From the NCBI GenBank assembly GCA_003354135.1, contig PIVK01000022.1:1-49649 (forward strand): 49,649 nt of DNA, written 5' to 3'. A model generated the notes under the pieces. It saw only the letters and a list, made by a program, of their open reading frames with translations. It made no database searches and was not told the DNA's origin. This DNA comes from Rhodospirillales bacterium (GTDB lineage Bacteria > Pseudomonadota > Alphaproteobacteria > Rhodospirillales > GLO-3). Made by a program: the position numbers and the translations under genes. Shown here one piece after another: positions 24,383 through 31,776 of this stretch. The stretch's first letter is position 1. Every line of letters begins with the position of its first letter.

Positions 24383-24652
24383 TTAGGCGGCGTAGATGTC
24401 CCGGTCCTCACGGTAGGTGGTGGCGAAGACGTCCAGAATCTCGGACATCTCGTCATCAAAATCGCTCCGCTGCATCATCGCCTTGGTGACGAAACAGCAG
24501 AAGGCCACCGCCTCCCCTTTGCCCTTTAGTCCGTAAGTCCCGGCAACCTCGTCCAGGTAGCGGTGGGTGAGCTTGCGGGCCATGACATTGAGCTGAGTCT
24601 TGACGAACCGGTGCTTGTCCCGCCACTTGCGTTGCGCCTTCGCTGTTGCCAT
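24383..24652 (-). CDS. conserved small protein, unknown function
   Basis: 89 aa, ATG 24652 with AAGGA eight bases upstream. It begins with a basic segment (MATAKAQRKWRDKHRFVKTQ) followed by helices, and ends acidic with REDRDIYAA. I recognise it as a pattern seen in hypothetical proteins of Rhodospirillales but know no function. The basic N-terminus suggests nucleic-acid contact, possibly a ribbon-helix-helix-like fold; this is inference. It lies 60 bp upstream of the phosphatase gene on the same strand. Confidence 0.7.
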   Translation of the reverse strand: MATAKAQRKWRDKHRFVKTQLNVMARKLTHRYLDEVAGTYGLKGKGEAVAFCCFVTKAMMQRSDFDDEMSEILDVFATTYREDRDIYAA

Positions 24653-24683
24653 CGGACATCCTTAGTCTACTAGAGGCGTGTTT

Positions 24684-24693
24684 CTACTAGTAG
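24684..24693. other. palindrome CTACTAGTAG, copy 2
   Basis: Second copy of the 10-bp palindrome seen at 21792, here extended to TCTACTAGTAGA (24683-24694). A partial copy CTACTAGAGG lies just to the left (24667-24676). It is about 30 bp upstream of the start of the minus-strand small gene, a good place for an operator. Confidence 0.35.
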
Positions 24694-24732
24694 AGCTGAC
24701 GGGCGTCAAGCCCAGTGACGTGTGGGTCCGGT

Positions 24733-24771
24733 TCACCTTGATGACCGTGCCCCGGCGGGCCAGGAAGGCGT
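24733..24771 (-). pseudogene. 39-bp fragment of hflX
   Basis: 37 of 39 bases match 25607-25645 inside hflX, coding for AFLARRG(T/M)VIK near the HflX C-terminus, in the same orientation. Nothing else of the gene is present. It looks like a scar of a partial duplication or recombination. The rest of the 247-bp gap 24653-24899 has no supported gene. Confidence 0.65.
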
Positions 24772-24854
24772 GCTGTAATAATTGGAGGGTTTTCACCCCA
24801 CGACAACGCCAAGAAATGCCATTCGCGACAAAGAAGCTGCCGGGTGGTAACGTT

Positions 24855-24874
24855 TTGCCGCCCCCATGCGGCAA
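24855..24874. other. hairpin before the membrane protein gene
   Basis: TTGCCGC and GCGGCAA form a perfect 7-bp stem with a 6-nt loop, about 10 bp ahead of the strong ribosome binding site (TAGGAGGAAAGG) of the membrane protein gene. It could be a leader hairpin affecting translation or message stability. Confidence 0.35.
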
Positions 24875-24899
24875 TAATCGGTAGGAGGAAAGGCACGCA

Positions 24900-25421
24900 A
24901 TGTCCGTGTATGACGTCTTTGAGTCGCTCTACGTCTGGGCAGCGGCGAATGCCCTTTGGTTCATGGTTGCCGCTGTTGCCATCCCCTCCGTTGGAACTGT
25001 CGTGGCGTGGATTGGTCGGGGCGGAAAGACCGATGCCGATGGCCGTTTTACTGCCAGTATCGTGGTCGGAGTCGGGTTGTGCGCTGTGATCGTTGAAGTC
25101 ATCGCCATCGTTATTGTCCGATCGATGTTGGAGATTGACGTGCTTCAGGGTGACATTGTTCTCCTGGCAGCCCCGATCGTTTGTCTGGTCGGGGGGATCG
25201 TCGGCATCCGTATGGTGTTTCCGCTCAATGAACTGGCATCAGTGCGAAGCTTCATTGATATCGGGGTCTTCGTCCTGGTGTGTCTCGTCGTGGTGTGGCT
25301 GTTCGGCAAGTTCCGGGGCTGGGGGATCATCTTCTGGGGCGGGATCACCCAGCTTCTGGTCATCGGTGCCCTGTTGTACTTCCTGTTGCGCCGTCTCTAC
25401 CGCCGGGCCTTTGGAAGTTAG
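24900..25421 (+). CDS. uncharacterised multi-pass membrane protein
   Basis: 173 aa with a strong ribosome binding site (TAGGAGGAAAGG, 8 bp before ATG). Four or five hydrophobic helices are visible, at about 15-37, 50-72, 82-104, 115-132 and 140-160, with a basic C-terminal tail (RRLYRRAFGS). I do not recognise the family. It ends 21 bp from the converging hflX stop. No neighbour suggests a role. Confidence 0.75.
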   Translation: MSVYDVFESLYVWAAANALWFMVAAVAIPSVGTVVAWIGRGGKTDADGRFTASIVVGVGLCAVIVEVIAIVIVRSMLEIDVLQGDIVLLAAPIVCLVGGIVGIRMVFPLNELASVRSFIDIGVFVLVCLVVVWLFGKFRGWGIIFWGGITQLLVIGALLYFLLRRLYRRAFGS

Positions 25422-25442
25422 TGGCAAGAGCCCGCCGTCCAT

Positions 25443-26744
25443 CTAATTACCGTCCCCCTCCTCCCCCCGCATCTGTTTCCAGCGTTCGACGTTTGCCGGG
25501 TCGAGGCGCACGGTGATCGAGGTTCCTTCTTCCGTATCCTCGCGCTGCAGCACCTCGCCGTGGCGGTAGAGCCAGGACAGGTTTTCGCCCTCGCCGTGGG
25601 CCAGTTTCGCCTTGATGACCATGCCCCGGCGGGCCAGGAAGGCGTCGATGGCGGAGAGAAGATTTCCACAGCCTTCCCCGGTGACGGCGGACAGGGGGAC
25701 CGTGGGACGGTCGGCGCGGCGCGCCCGGTTGGCGGTCCCCGCGCGTTCTTCCGCCTCCAGGAGGTCGGTTTTGTTCAGGACCTCGATCATCCGGGTGTCC
25801 AGCGCCTGTTCCAGGTCCAGCTCGTCCTTGAGCACCGCTTCGACGTCGTCTCTCTGTGCGTCGCTGTCGGGGTGGGAAACGTCGCGCACATGCAGGATGA
25901 CGTCGGCCTCTTCCACTTCCTCGAGGGTGGCGTGGAAGGCGTTGACCAACTCGTGAGGTAGGTCGGAGATGAAGCCCACGGTGTCGGACAGGATGGCCTT
26001 GCGGCCCGATGGCAGGTCCAGCCCCCGCATGGTGGGATCGAGCGTTGCGAAAAGCTGGTTCTCGGCCATCACATCCGCTTTGGTCAAGGTGTTGAAAAGG
26101 GTCGACTTTCCGGCGTTGGTGTAGCCCACCAGGGCGATGATGGGGTGCGGCACCCGTTTGCGCGCCTGCCGGTGCAGCCCGCGAGTGCGCGAGACCTCCT
26201 TGAGTTCCTTTCGCAATTTGGCGATGCGCTCGCCGATCAGCCGCCGGTCGATCTCGATCTGGGTTTCACCCGGGCCGCCGACGAAGCCAAGTCCGCCCCG
26301 CTGGCGTTCCAGGTGGGTCCAGGAGCGCACGAGCCGCGACCGGGCGTAGGTCAAGGCCGCCAGTTCGACCTGCAGCGCGCCTTCCTTGGTCCGCGCCCGC
26401 TCGCCGAAAATCTCCAGGATCAGGCCTGTGCGGTCGATGACCTTGCATTTCCAGGCGGTTTCCAAGTTGCGCTGCTGCACGGAGGTCAGCTTGCCGTCCA
26501 CCACCGTGACGTCGATTTCCAGGCCCTTGACCAGGGCCGCCAGACGGTCGACGGTGCCGCGGCCAAACAGGGTCCCCGGGCGGAGTTTGGTGAGGGCGAT
26601 CACCTGGGCCTCGACGACGTCGAGGTGGATGGCGCGGGTGAGCCCCACCGCCTCGTCCAGGCGTGCGTCCGGCGTGCGTGCTGCGGATCTGTCGCGGCGT
26701 TCCTTGACGGCGGGGTGGAGGACTAGACAGCGTTCGGAGCCCAT
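25443..26744 (-). CDS. hflX: ribosome-associated GTPase HflX
   Basis: 433 aa. It is a GTPase that splits or rescues stalled 70S ribosomes, especially in heat stress. The HflX N-terminal domain includes LRPGTLFGRGTVDRL and a helical stretch ending GGLGFVGGPGETQIE. The G domain has GYTNAGKST (G1), DTVGFISDLP (G3) and NKTDL (G4). It has the classic partner hfq directly upstream, but a terminator lies between them (26841-26873), so it likely has its own promoter. TATATA is present just upstream of the start. The bases before ATG 26744 give no ribosome binding site, so the start may lie slightly downstream. Confidence 0.95.
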   Translation of the reverse strand: MGSERCLVLHPAVKERRDRSAARTPDARLDEAVGLTRAIHLDVVEAQVIALTKLRPGTLFGRGTVDRLAALVKGLEIDVTVVDGKLTSVQQRNLETAWKCKVIDRTGLILEIFGERARTKEGALQVELAALTYARSRLVRSWTHLERQRGGLGFVGGPGETQIEIDRRLIGERIAKLRKELKEVSRTRGLHRQARKRVPHPIIALVGYTNAGKSTLFNTLTKADVMAENQLFATLDPTMRGLDLPSGRKAILSDTVGFISDLPHELVNAFHATLEEVEEADVILHVRDVSHPDSDAQRDDVEAVLKDELDLEQALDTRMIEVLNKTDLLEAEERAGTANRARRADRPTVPLSAVTGEGCGNLLSAIDAFLARRGMVIKAKLAHGEGENLSWLYRHGEVLQREDTEEGTSITVRLDPANVERWKQMRGEEGDGN

Positions 26745-26840
26745 AGGAGGGGGTTATATACGGGTGCGCGCAGACAGGCTTCCTCTAATTTACCGCAATC
26801 CCATTCTTTTTCTCGGAGGAAGCGAGGAATTGCGGGCACC

Positions 26841-26873
26841 AAAAAACACCCAGGCGGCGCCACCGCCCGGTGC
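26841..26873 (-). terminator. rho-independent terminator after hfq
   Basis: On the minus strand CACCGGGCGG, a short loop and CCGCCTGGGTG form a GC-rich stem, followed directly by TTTTTT. It lies 34 bp after the hfq stop and ahead of hflX. Confidence 0.85.
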
Positions 26874-26906
26874 TTCCATGGATCCCCGCCGAAACTCGGG
26901 TTTGAG

Positions 26907-27188
26907 CTACTCGGCCGCCGCTTCCGCCGCTTCTGCCGCTTCTGCCGTTTCCGCCGCTTCCGGATCGAAGAGCTGGATCGGCATTGACGGCATGACCGTC
27001 GAGATGGCGTGCTTGTAGATCAGCTGGGTATGCCCGTCTCGGCGCAGCAGCACCGAGAAATTGTCGAACCAGGTGATCACACCCTGCAATTTGACGCCGT
27101 TGACCAGGAACACGGTCACGGGTGTCTTGTTCTTGCGGATGTGATTTAGGAATACGTCTTGAACGTTCTGAGATCGCTCGGAGGACAT
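26907..27188 (-). CDS. hfq: RNA chaperone Hfq
   Basis: 93 aa from ATG 27188 (GGGGGGAG nine bases upstream). It is an Sm-like hexamer that helps small RNAs pair with messages. The Sm1 motif and the proximal-face YKHAIST (Y/F-K-H) near residues 54-60 are present, together with [20 protein letters not shown] at the start. The tail is an unusual low-complexity Ala/Glu stretch ([14 protein letters not shown]), made by a slipped repeat of GCC/TCx codons, so its length may vary between strains. A TACAAT box about 30 bases upstream of the start could be the -10. Confidence 0.95.
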   Translation of the reverse strand: MSSERSQNVQDVFLNHIRKNKTPVTVFLVNGVKLQGVITWFDNFSVLLRRDGHTQLIYKHAISTVMPSMPIQLFDPEAAETAEAAEAAEAAAE

Positions 27189-27287
27189 TGAACGATTCTC
27201 CCCCCATTTATTGTAAGTTTTTACCCCGGACACCGACAGGCCCGCCCATGTTGCCCCCACGGACGCCTGCTTCCGGTTGCGGTGAGC

Positions 27288-27959
27288 TTACAGGCTTCTC
27301 ACGAGAATGGAAAGGGCGTGACAGTCCACCACGTGGGTTGCCGGCGGGAAGCTGTCGCATTCACCTCCCCGTAGGGGAGAATGACGCACCAATACCGGCA
27401 GACATCCGGCGTTTAGGGCGCATTCCATGTCGATATCGGTATCGCCGGCGAACCAGACCCGGTCTCCGGGTGGGATTTCGCTGCCTTGAAGGGCCAACTC
27501 CACCGGCTCGCGGGCCGGCTTGTCCAAGGTCGCGTCAAGCGCCCCCACCAAACGCCCGAAATAGCCCTCCCAGCCGAGATGGCGTGCTTCCTTGCGCAGG
27601 TAGTCACCCAGCTTGTTGCTGACCACGGCGAGATAGATGCCGGCCGCATGGAGGTCGTGGAGCATTTCGGCTGCGCCCGGCAATGGGGTCAGGGTCCGCA
27701 GGTGGTTTTCGGCGAAGCGCTCATAGAAGATGCGCCCCGCTTCCTCCCACTTCGCGCCGAACATGGCGGGGAAGCTGTCGCGCATGGACTTACGTACCCT
27801 CTCCTTGGCCTCCTCTATGGTCCAGGGGGGCATTCCGAAGGCGGCCATGGTGTGGTTCTGGGCGTCCAGGATGGTGGGCCAAGAGTCGACAAGCGTGTTG
27901 TCCCAGTCGAAGACCATGGCCTTGGGGCGCTTGAGGGAGGAGGCGTCCAGCATGCTCAT
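27288..27959 (-). CDS. HAD-family phosphatase (phosphoglycolate phosphatase-like)
   Basis: 223 aa, ATG 27959 overlapping the dat stop (ATGA). HAD motif I is VFDWDNTLVDSW (DxD), motif II VSNK, motif III lysine in TLDKPAREP, and motif IV GDTDIDM. The helical cap between motifs I and II matches the phosphoglycolate phosphatase group (C1 cap). An organism with the Calvin cycle needs such an enzyme to clear 2-phosphoglycolate, but other sugar phosphates are equally possible. Confidence 0.85.
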   Translation of the reverse strand: MSMLDASSLKRPKAMVFDWDNTLVDSWPTILDAQNHTMAAFGMPPWTIEEAKERVRKSMRDSFPAMFGAKWEEAGRIFYERFAENHLRTLTPLPGAAEMLHDLHAAGIYLAVVSNKLGDYLRKEARHLGWEGYFGRLVGALDATLDKPAREPVELALQGSEIPPGDRVWFAGDTDIDMECALNAGCLPVLVRHSPLRGGECDSFPPATHVVDCHALSILVRSL

Positions 27960-28822
27960 CTCGCGGTTCCGGCGCCGGCCATGTAGGCCGCGTAGAGCTT
28001 GAGGAGTTCAAGGCTGAACGGTCCCGCCGTACCGTCCCCCACCGGCCGTCCATCGATTTCGACCACCGGCTTGATCCAGGACGTGGTGGAGGTCAGGAAG
28101 GCCTCGCGCACGGTGTCGAGATCCCGCAGGGCAAAGGGGCGCTCGTCGAGTTCGATGCCCTGTTTTTCGGCCACCATCAGGACCGATCGCCGGGTGATGC
28201 CGGGGAGAATTCCTTTGTCTAGGTGGCGGGTGACCAGAATTCCGTCATCGGTGACGACCCAGGCGTTGGTGGACGTGCCCTCGGTGACGAAACCCTTTTC
28301 GTCCACCATCCAGGCCTCATAGACCCCGGCCTTCTTCGCCTTCTGTTTTCCCAAAACATTAGGAATCAGGGATATTGATTTGATGTCGCAGCGTTTCCAT
28401 CGCTCGTCCGGGACGGTGATCACGGCCACGCCGCTCTTGGCGGCTTCCAAATCGAAGGGAGGGCGGCGGCGCGCGGTGACGACCACCGAGGGCTCCGTCC
28501 CGTCGTCTGGAAAGGCGTGGTCGCGGGGCGCCTCGCCGCGGGTGATCTGGACGTAAACGATGCCATGCGACAGGCGGTTGCGGCGCACCACCTGATTCAC
28601 CACCACCACCAGTGCCCGTGGCGCCATGGGCCAAGAAATTTCGAGTTCGTGCAAGGACCGCGTCAGACGCTCCATGTGCGCGTCCAGGTCCAAGAGCCGA
28701 CCGTCGATGATGCCAAAGACCTCGTAAACGCCGTCGGCCAGTTGATAGCCGCGGTCCTCCACATGCACCATGGCCTGGGAAAAGGGCGCGTAGCGGCCGT
28801 TGACGTAGGCTATGCGGAACAT
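27956..28822 (-). CDS. dat: D-amino-acid aminotransferase
   Basis: 288 aa. It is a fold-type IV PLP aminotransferase. The N-terminus YVNGRYAPFSQAMVHVEDRGYQLADGVYEV and the PLP lysine in CDIKSISLIPNVLGKQKAKKAG (about K145) fit the D-alanine transaminase branch rather than branched-chain IlvE. It exchanges amino groups among D-amino acids, giving D-glutamate or D-alanine for the wall. It is located between trkA and hfq, a usual alphaproteobacterial position. Confidence 0.88.
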   Translation of the reverse strand: MFRIAYVNGRYAPFSQAMVHVEDRGYQLADGVYEVFGIIDGRLLDLDAHMERLTRSLHELEISWPMAPRALVVVVNQVVRRNRLSHGIVYVQITRGEAPRDHAFPDDGTEPSVVVTARRRPPFDLEAAKSGVAVITVPDERWKRCDIKSISLIPNVLGKQKAKKAGVYEAWMVDEKGFVTEGTSTNAWVVTDDGILVTRHLDKGILPGITRRSVLMVAEKQGIELDERPFALRDLDTVREAFLTSTTSWIKPVVEIDGRPVGDGTAGPFSLELLKLYAAYMAGAGTAR

Positions 28823-28823
28823 G

Positions 28824-30200
28824 TCAGAAGAACTCCAGCTGGACGGCGAACATCTTTTCCACCTTGCGCACGTTATCGGCGGTGGCGAACAGGACCACGC
28901 GGTCCTTGTCCTCGACGATGGTGGTGCCGCGTGGGCTGATCACCTGACCGTTGCGCACGATGGCCCCCAGTATCACCCCCTGGGGCAGCTTGGCGTCCCG
29001 CAGAGGGGCGCCGACCAGGGACGAGGTTTCCATGGCCTCGGCCTCGATCAGTTCGCCGAAGTTGTCGCGGAGCGAGTGCACGGCATGGATTCGACCGCGG
29101 CGCACGTGCTGGAGCACGGTCGAAACCGTGATGTTGCGGGGACTTACCACCACGTCGACGCCCAAGGACGCGATCAGGGGTTCGTAGGCGCTGGCATTGA
29201 TCAGGGTCACCGCGCGCTGGACACCGTAGCGCTTGGCGAGCAACGAGGCCAGGATGTTGGTCTCGTCGTCGTTGGTGACGGAGACCACGGTCTCGGTGGC
29301 GCCGACATTGGCTTCCTGCAGGATCTCAGGGTCGAGAACATCGCCGTTGATGACTGTGGTGCGCTCCAGCTTCCCGGCAATGAACTCGGCGCGCTCGGTG
29401 TCGCGCTCGATGATCTTGGTATTGACCCAGGGGTGCTCGCGCTCGATTTCTTCGGCCAGGAACAAGCCGATGTTGCCGCCGCCCAGGATCAGCACCCTCC
29501 GGGCCTCCATTTCCTCCTGCCCGAAAGCGGTCATGGCCCGCATCAAGTGCTCGGAATCGACCACGAAGTAGACTTCGTCTCCGGGCAGCATATGATCGTC
29601 GGCGCTGGGCACGATGGTCTTGGAATCGCGCAGCAGCCCCACCACCACCAGGTTGAGGTCTGGGAACAACTGGGCCAATTGCCTGAGCGGCGTGTGCAGT
29701 ACAGGGCAATCGTCCGAGCAGCGGACCCCCACCAGTTTCACCTTGTCGTCGGCCAGCGAGATCATTTCGAAGGCCCCGGGGACCTTGAGACGGCGCGCCA
29801 CGGCGCGCGCCACCTCAATCTCGGGCGAGATGATGACGTCGATGGGCATGTGGTCGCGCGAGAATAGGTTGGCCCAGGCGGGGTCCAAGTAGCTCTGGTG
29901 GCGGACGCGGGCGATCTTGGTCGGCACCTCGAACAGGGAATGGGCGATCTGGCTGGCGATCATGTTGACCTCGTCGGCGTAGGTCACAGCGATCAGCATG
30001 TCGGCGTCCCGGGCGCCCGCCTTCTCCAGAACGTCGGGGTGCGAGGCATGGCCGACGATGCCCTGGGCGTCCAAGGTGTCGGAAATGCGACGTATCAGGT
30101 CCGGCGACTGGTCAATCACCGTCACGTCGTTGTTTTCCAAGGACAAATGCCGGGCGATGTGGAAGCCCACTTGGCCGGCGCCGCAGACGATGACCTTCAT
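28824..30200 (-). CDS. trkA: Trk potassium transporter regulatory subunit TrkA
   Basis: 458 aa from ATG 30200 (GGGAGG upstream); the frame continues upstream into the inverted-repeat element. It is a cytoplasmic protein with two RCK_N/RCK_C pairs: first Rossmann GAGQVGFHIARHL at residues 7-19, second GGGNIGLFLAEEI near 240. It binds NAD(H) and gates the TrkH/TrkG K+ channel. No trkH is in the window. The 167-bp repeat element separates it from ntrX, so it may now be read from a promoter inside or at the edge of that element. Confidence 0.94.
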   Translation of the reverse strand: MKVIVCGAGQVGFHIARHLSLENNDVTVIDQSPDLIRRISDTLDAQGIVGHASHPDVLEKAGARDADMLIAVTYADEVNMIASQIAHSLFEVPTKIARVRHQSYLDPAWANLFSRDHMPIDVIISPEIEVARAVARRLKVPGAFEMISLADDKVKLVGVRCSDDCPVLHTPLRQLAQLFPDLNLVVVGLLRDSKTIVPSADDHMLPGDEVYFVVDSEHLMRAMTAFGQEEMEARRVLILGGGNIGLFLAEEIEREHPWVNTKIIERDTERAEFIAGKLERTTVINGDVLDPEILQEANVGATETVVSVTNDDETNILASLLAKRYGVQRAVTLINASAYEPLIASLGVDVVVSPRNITVSTVLQHVRRGRIHAVHSLRDNFGELIEAEAMETSSLVGAPLRDAKLPQGVILGAIVRNGQVISPRGTTIVEDKDRVVLFATADNVRKVEKMFAVQLEFF

Positions 30201-30210
30201 CGGTTCCTCC

Positions 30211-30377
30211 CTAGTGGTCCAAATTAGACATATGATACCCATACGACGACGTAGCGAATTCATCCGGCTAGGCGCGCCACGCGCCGTGATGCCGGTGCAT
30301 TACAAGTGCGGGGCAACACCGCCGGGGATTTCGCTATGTTGTCGTATGGGTATCATATGTCTGATTTGGACCACTAG
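30211..30377. mobile_element. 167-bp long-inverted-repeat element between ntrX and trkA (MITE candidate)
   Basis: The first 48 bases (30211-30258) and the last 48 (30330-30377, reversed) match at 45 positions. Both ends start with CTAGTGGTCCAAAT, so the outermost bases are CTAG on each side, which could include a TA or CTAG target duplication. The middle (about 70 bases) contains another small hairpin, GGCGC/GCGCC. It encodes no transposase. The whole piece can fold into one long hairpin. The ntrX stop codon TAG lies in the terminal CTAG of the element. Confidence 0.7.
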
Positions 30378-31756
30378 CCTTTCTTGTAGAAGCCGAGTGC
30401 CCTCAGCTTGCGGTGCAGCGCAGACCGCTCCATGTCGACGAAGGCGGCGGTCTTGGAAATGTTGCCGCCGAAACGTTCGACCTGATTCAGAAGATATTCG
30501 CGCTCGAAGAACTCGCGTGCCTCGCGCAGAGACAGGTTCATGATCTCGGCGTTCCTGTCCCTGCCCCCGGGGGCAGGTGCATTGCCCAAGATCTCGGCGG
30601 GCAGCATGTCGGCCGAAATCGGCACATCGGCGTCATCGGGCATTGTAATGAGCACCCGCTCGACCACGTTCTTGAGTTCGCGCGCGTTTCCTGGCCAATC
30701 GTAGGCTTGCAGCACGGCCATGGCGTCCTTATCCAGAGTCCGCACGGGGCGTCTGGTGGTCTCGGCCAAGCAACGCATGAAGTGTTCGGCCAGGGGCGGC
30801 ACGTCGTCGCAGCGCATCTTCAAGGGCGGCATGTCGATAGGGACCACGTTCAGGCGGTAGAACAGGTCCTTGCGGAAGCGCCCGGTTTCGATCTCCCAGG
30901 TAAGATTCTGGGTGGTGGCGGCGATCACACGCACGTCCACCTGGACCCGGGACGCGCCGCCCACGCGGTGAAAATTCTGCTCCTGCAGCACCCGGACGAT
31001 CTTGCCCTGAGTCTCAAGCGGCATGTCGGAAACCTCGTCCAAAAACAGGGTCCCGTTGTGGGCTGTCTCGAAGGTGCCGACCTTGCGCTCTTGCCCCTCC
31101 CCTCCCTCAACGCCGAACAGTCCCTCCTCGACGCGGTCCGGCTCCATGGTAGCGCAGTTGAGCACGACGAAGGGTCCAGAGGCCCGGTCCGAACGCTCAT
31201 GGAGCATGCGTGCCACCACTTCCTTGCCCGAACCCGCGGGTCCGGTGATCAGGACCCGGCTGTTCCCGGGGGCAACCCGTTCTACAGTCTGGCGGACATG
31301 GGTGATCATGTTCGAGTGGCCGATGAGTTCCGTTTCCCCCGCTGCCCGGGCACGGGCGCGGAGTTCCTCGTTTTCACGCCGCAACCGGGCCGCTTCGATG
31401 GCCCGCTCCGCGATCAAGATCAGGCGGTCGGCCTGGAAGGGTTTCTCAATGAAGTCATAAGCCCCGTCCTTGATGGCGGCGACTGCGGTTTCGATGGTGC
31501 CGTGGCCGCTCATCATGACCACCGGGACAGACGGGTGGGTCCTCTTGATCTCCTTGAGGATGCCAAGCCCGTCCAGCTTGCTGCCCTGGAGCCAGATGTC
31601 GAGCAGCACCAAGCTTGGCGGCCGCCCCTCGATGCCGGCCAGCGCACTGTCGCTGTCGGCGGCGTCGCGGGTCTCGTAGCCCTCGTCCTCAAGCAGTCCC
31701 GAGGTGAGGACGCGGATATCCGCTTCATCGTCGACGATGAGAATGTCGTGGATCAT
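30374..31756 (-). CDS. ntrX: response regulator NtrX
   Basis: 460 aa. Receiver domain with phospho-acceptor Asp53 (LVLLDIWLQGSKLDG), AAA+ domain with Walker A GPAGSGKEVVARM and Walker B GTLFLDEVSDMP, and a Fis-type helix-turn-helix at the end (GGNISKTAAFVDMERSALHRKLRALG). The GAFTGA loop that sigma-54 activators need is absent (GVEGGEGQERKVGTFE in its place), as is known for NtrX, so it likely works without sigma-54. Partner of NtrY, 20 bp upstream. Its stop codon is shared with the end of the inverted-repeat element. Confidence 0.95.
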   Translation of the reverse strand: MIHDILIVDDEADIRVLTSGLLEDEGYETRDAADSDSALAGIEGRPPSLVLLDIWLQGSKLDGLGILKEIKRTHPSVPVVMMSGHGTIETAVAAIKDGAYDFIEKPFQADRLILIAERAIEAARLRRENEELRARARAAGETELIGHSNMITHVRQTVERVAPGNSRVLITGPAGSGKEVVARMLHERSDRASGPFVVLNCATMEPDRVEEGLFGVEGGEGQERKVGTFETAHNGTLFLDEVSDMPLETQGKIVRVLQEQNFHRVGGASRVQVDVRVIAATTQNLTWEIETGRFRKDLFYRLNVVPIDMPPLKMRCDDVPPLAEHFMRCLAETTRRPVRTLDKDAMAVLQAYDWPGNARELKNVVERVLITMPDDADVPISADMLPAEILGNAPAPGGRDRNAEIMNLSLREAREFFEREYLLNQVERFGGNISKTAAFVDMERSALHRKLRALGFYKKG

Positions 31757-31776
31757 CTGCCTAAAAATCCAGCCAG

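Noticed and set aside
24662-24874. 70-aa minus-strand frame containing THTSLGLTP, which recalls an integrase C-terminus
   Set aside because: The DNA match to hflX explains the adjoining part better, and no other integrase motif is present.
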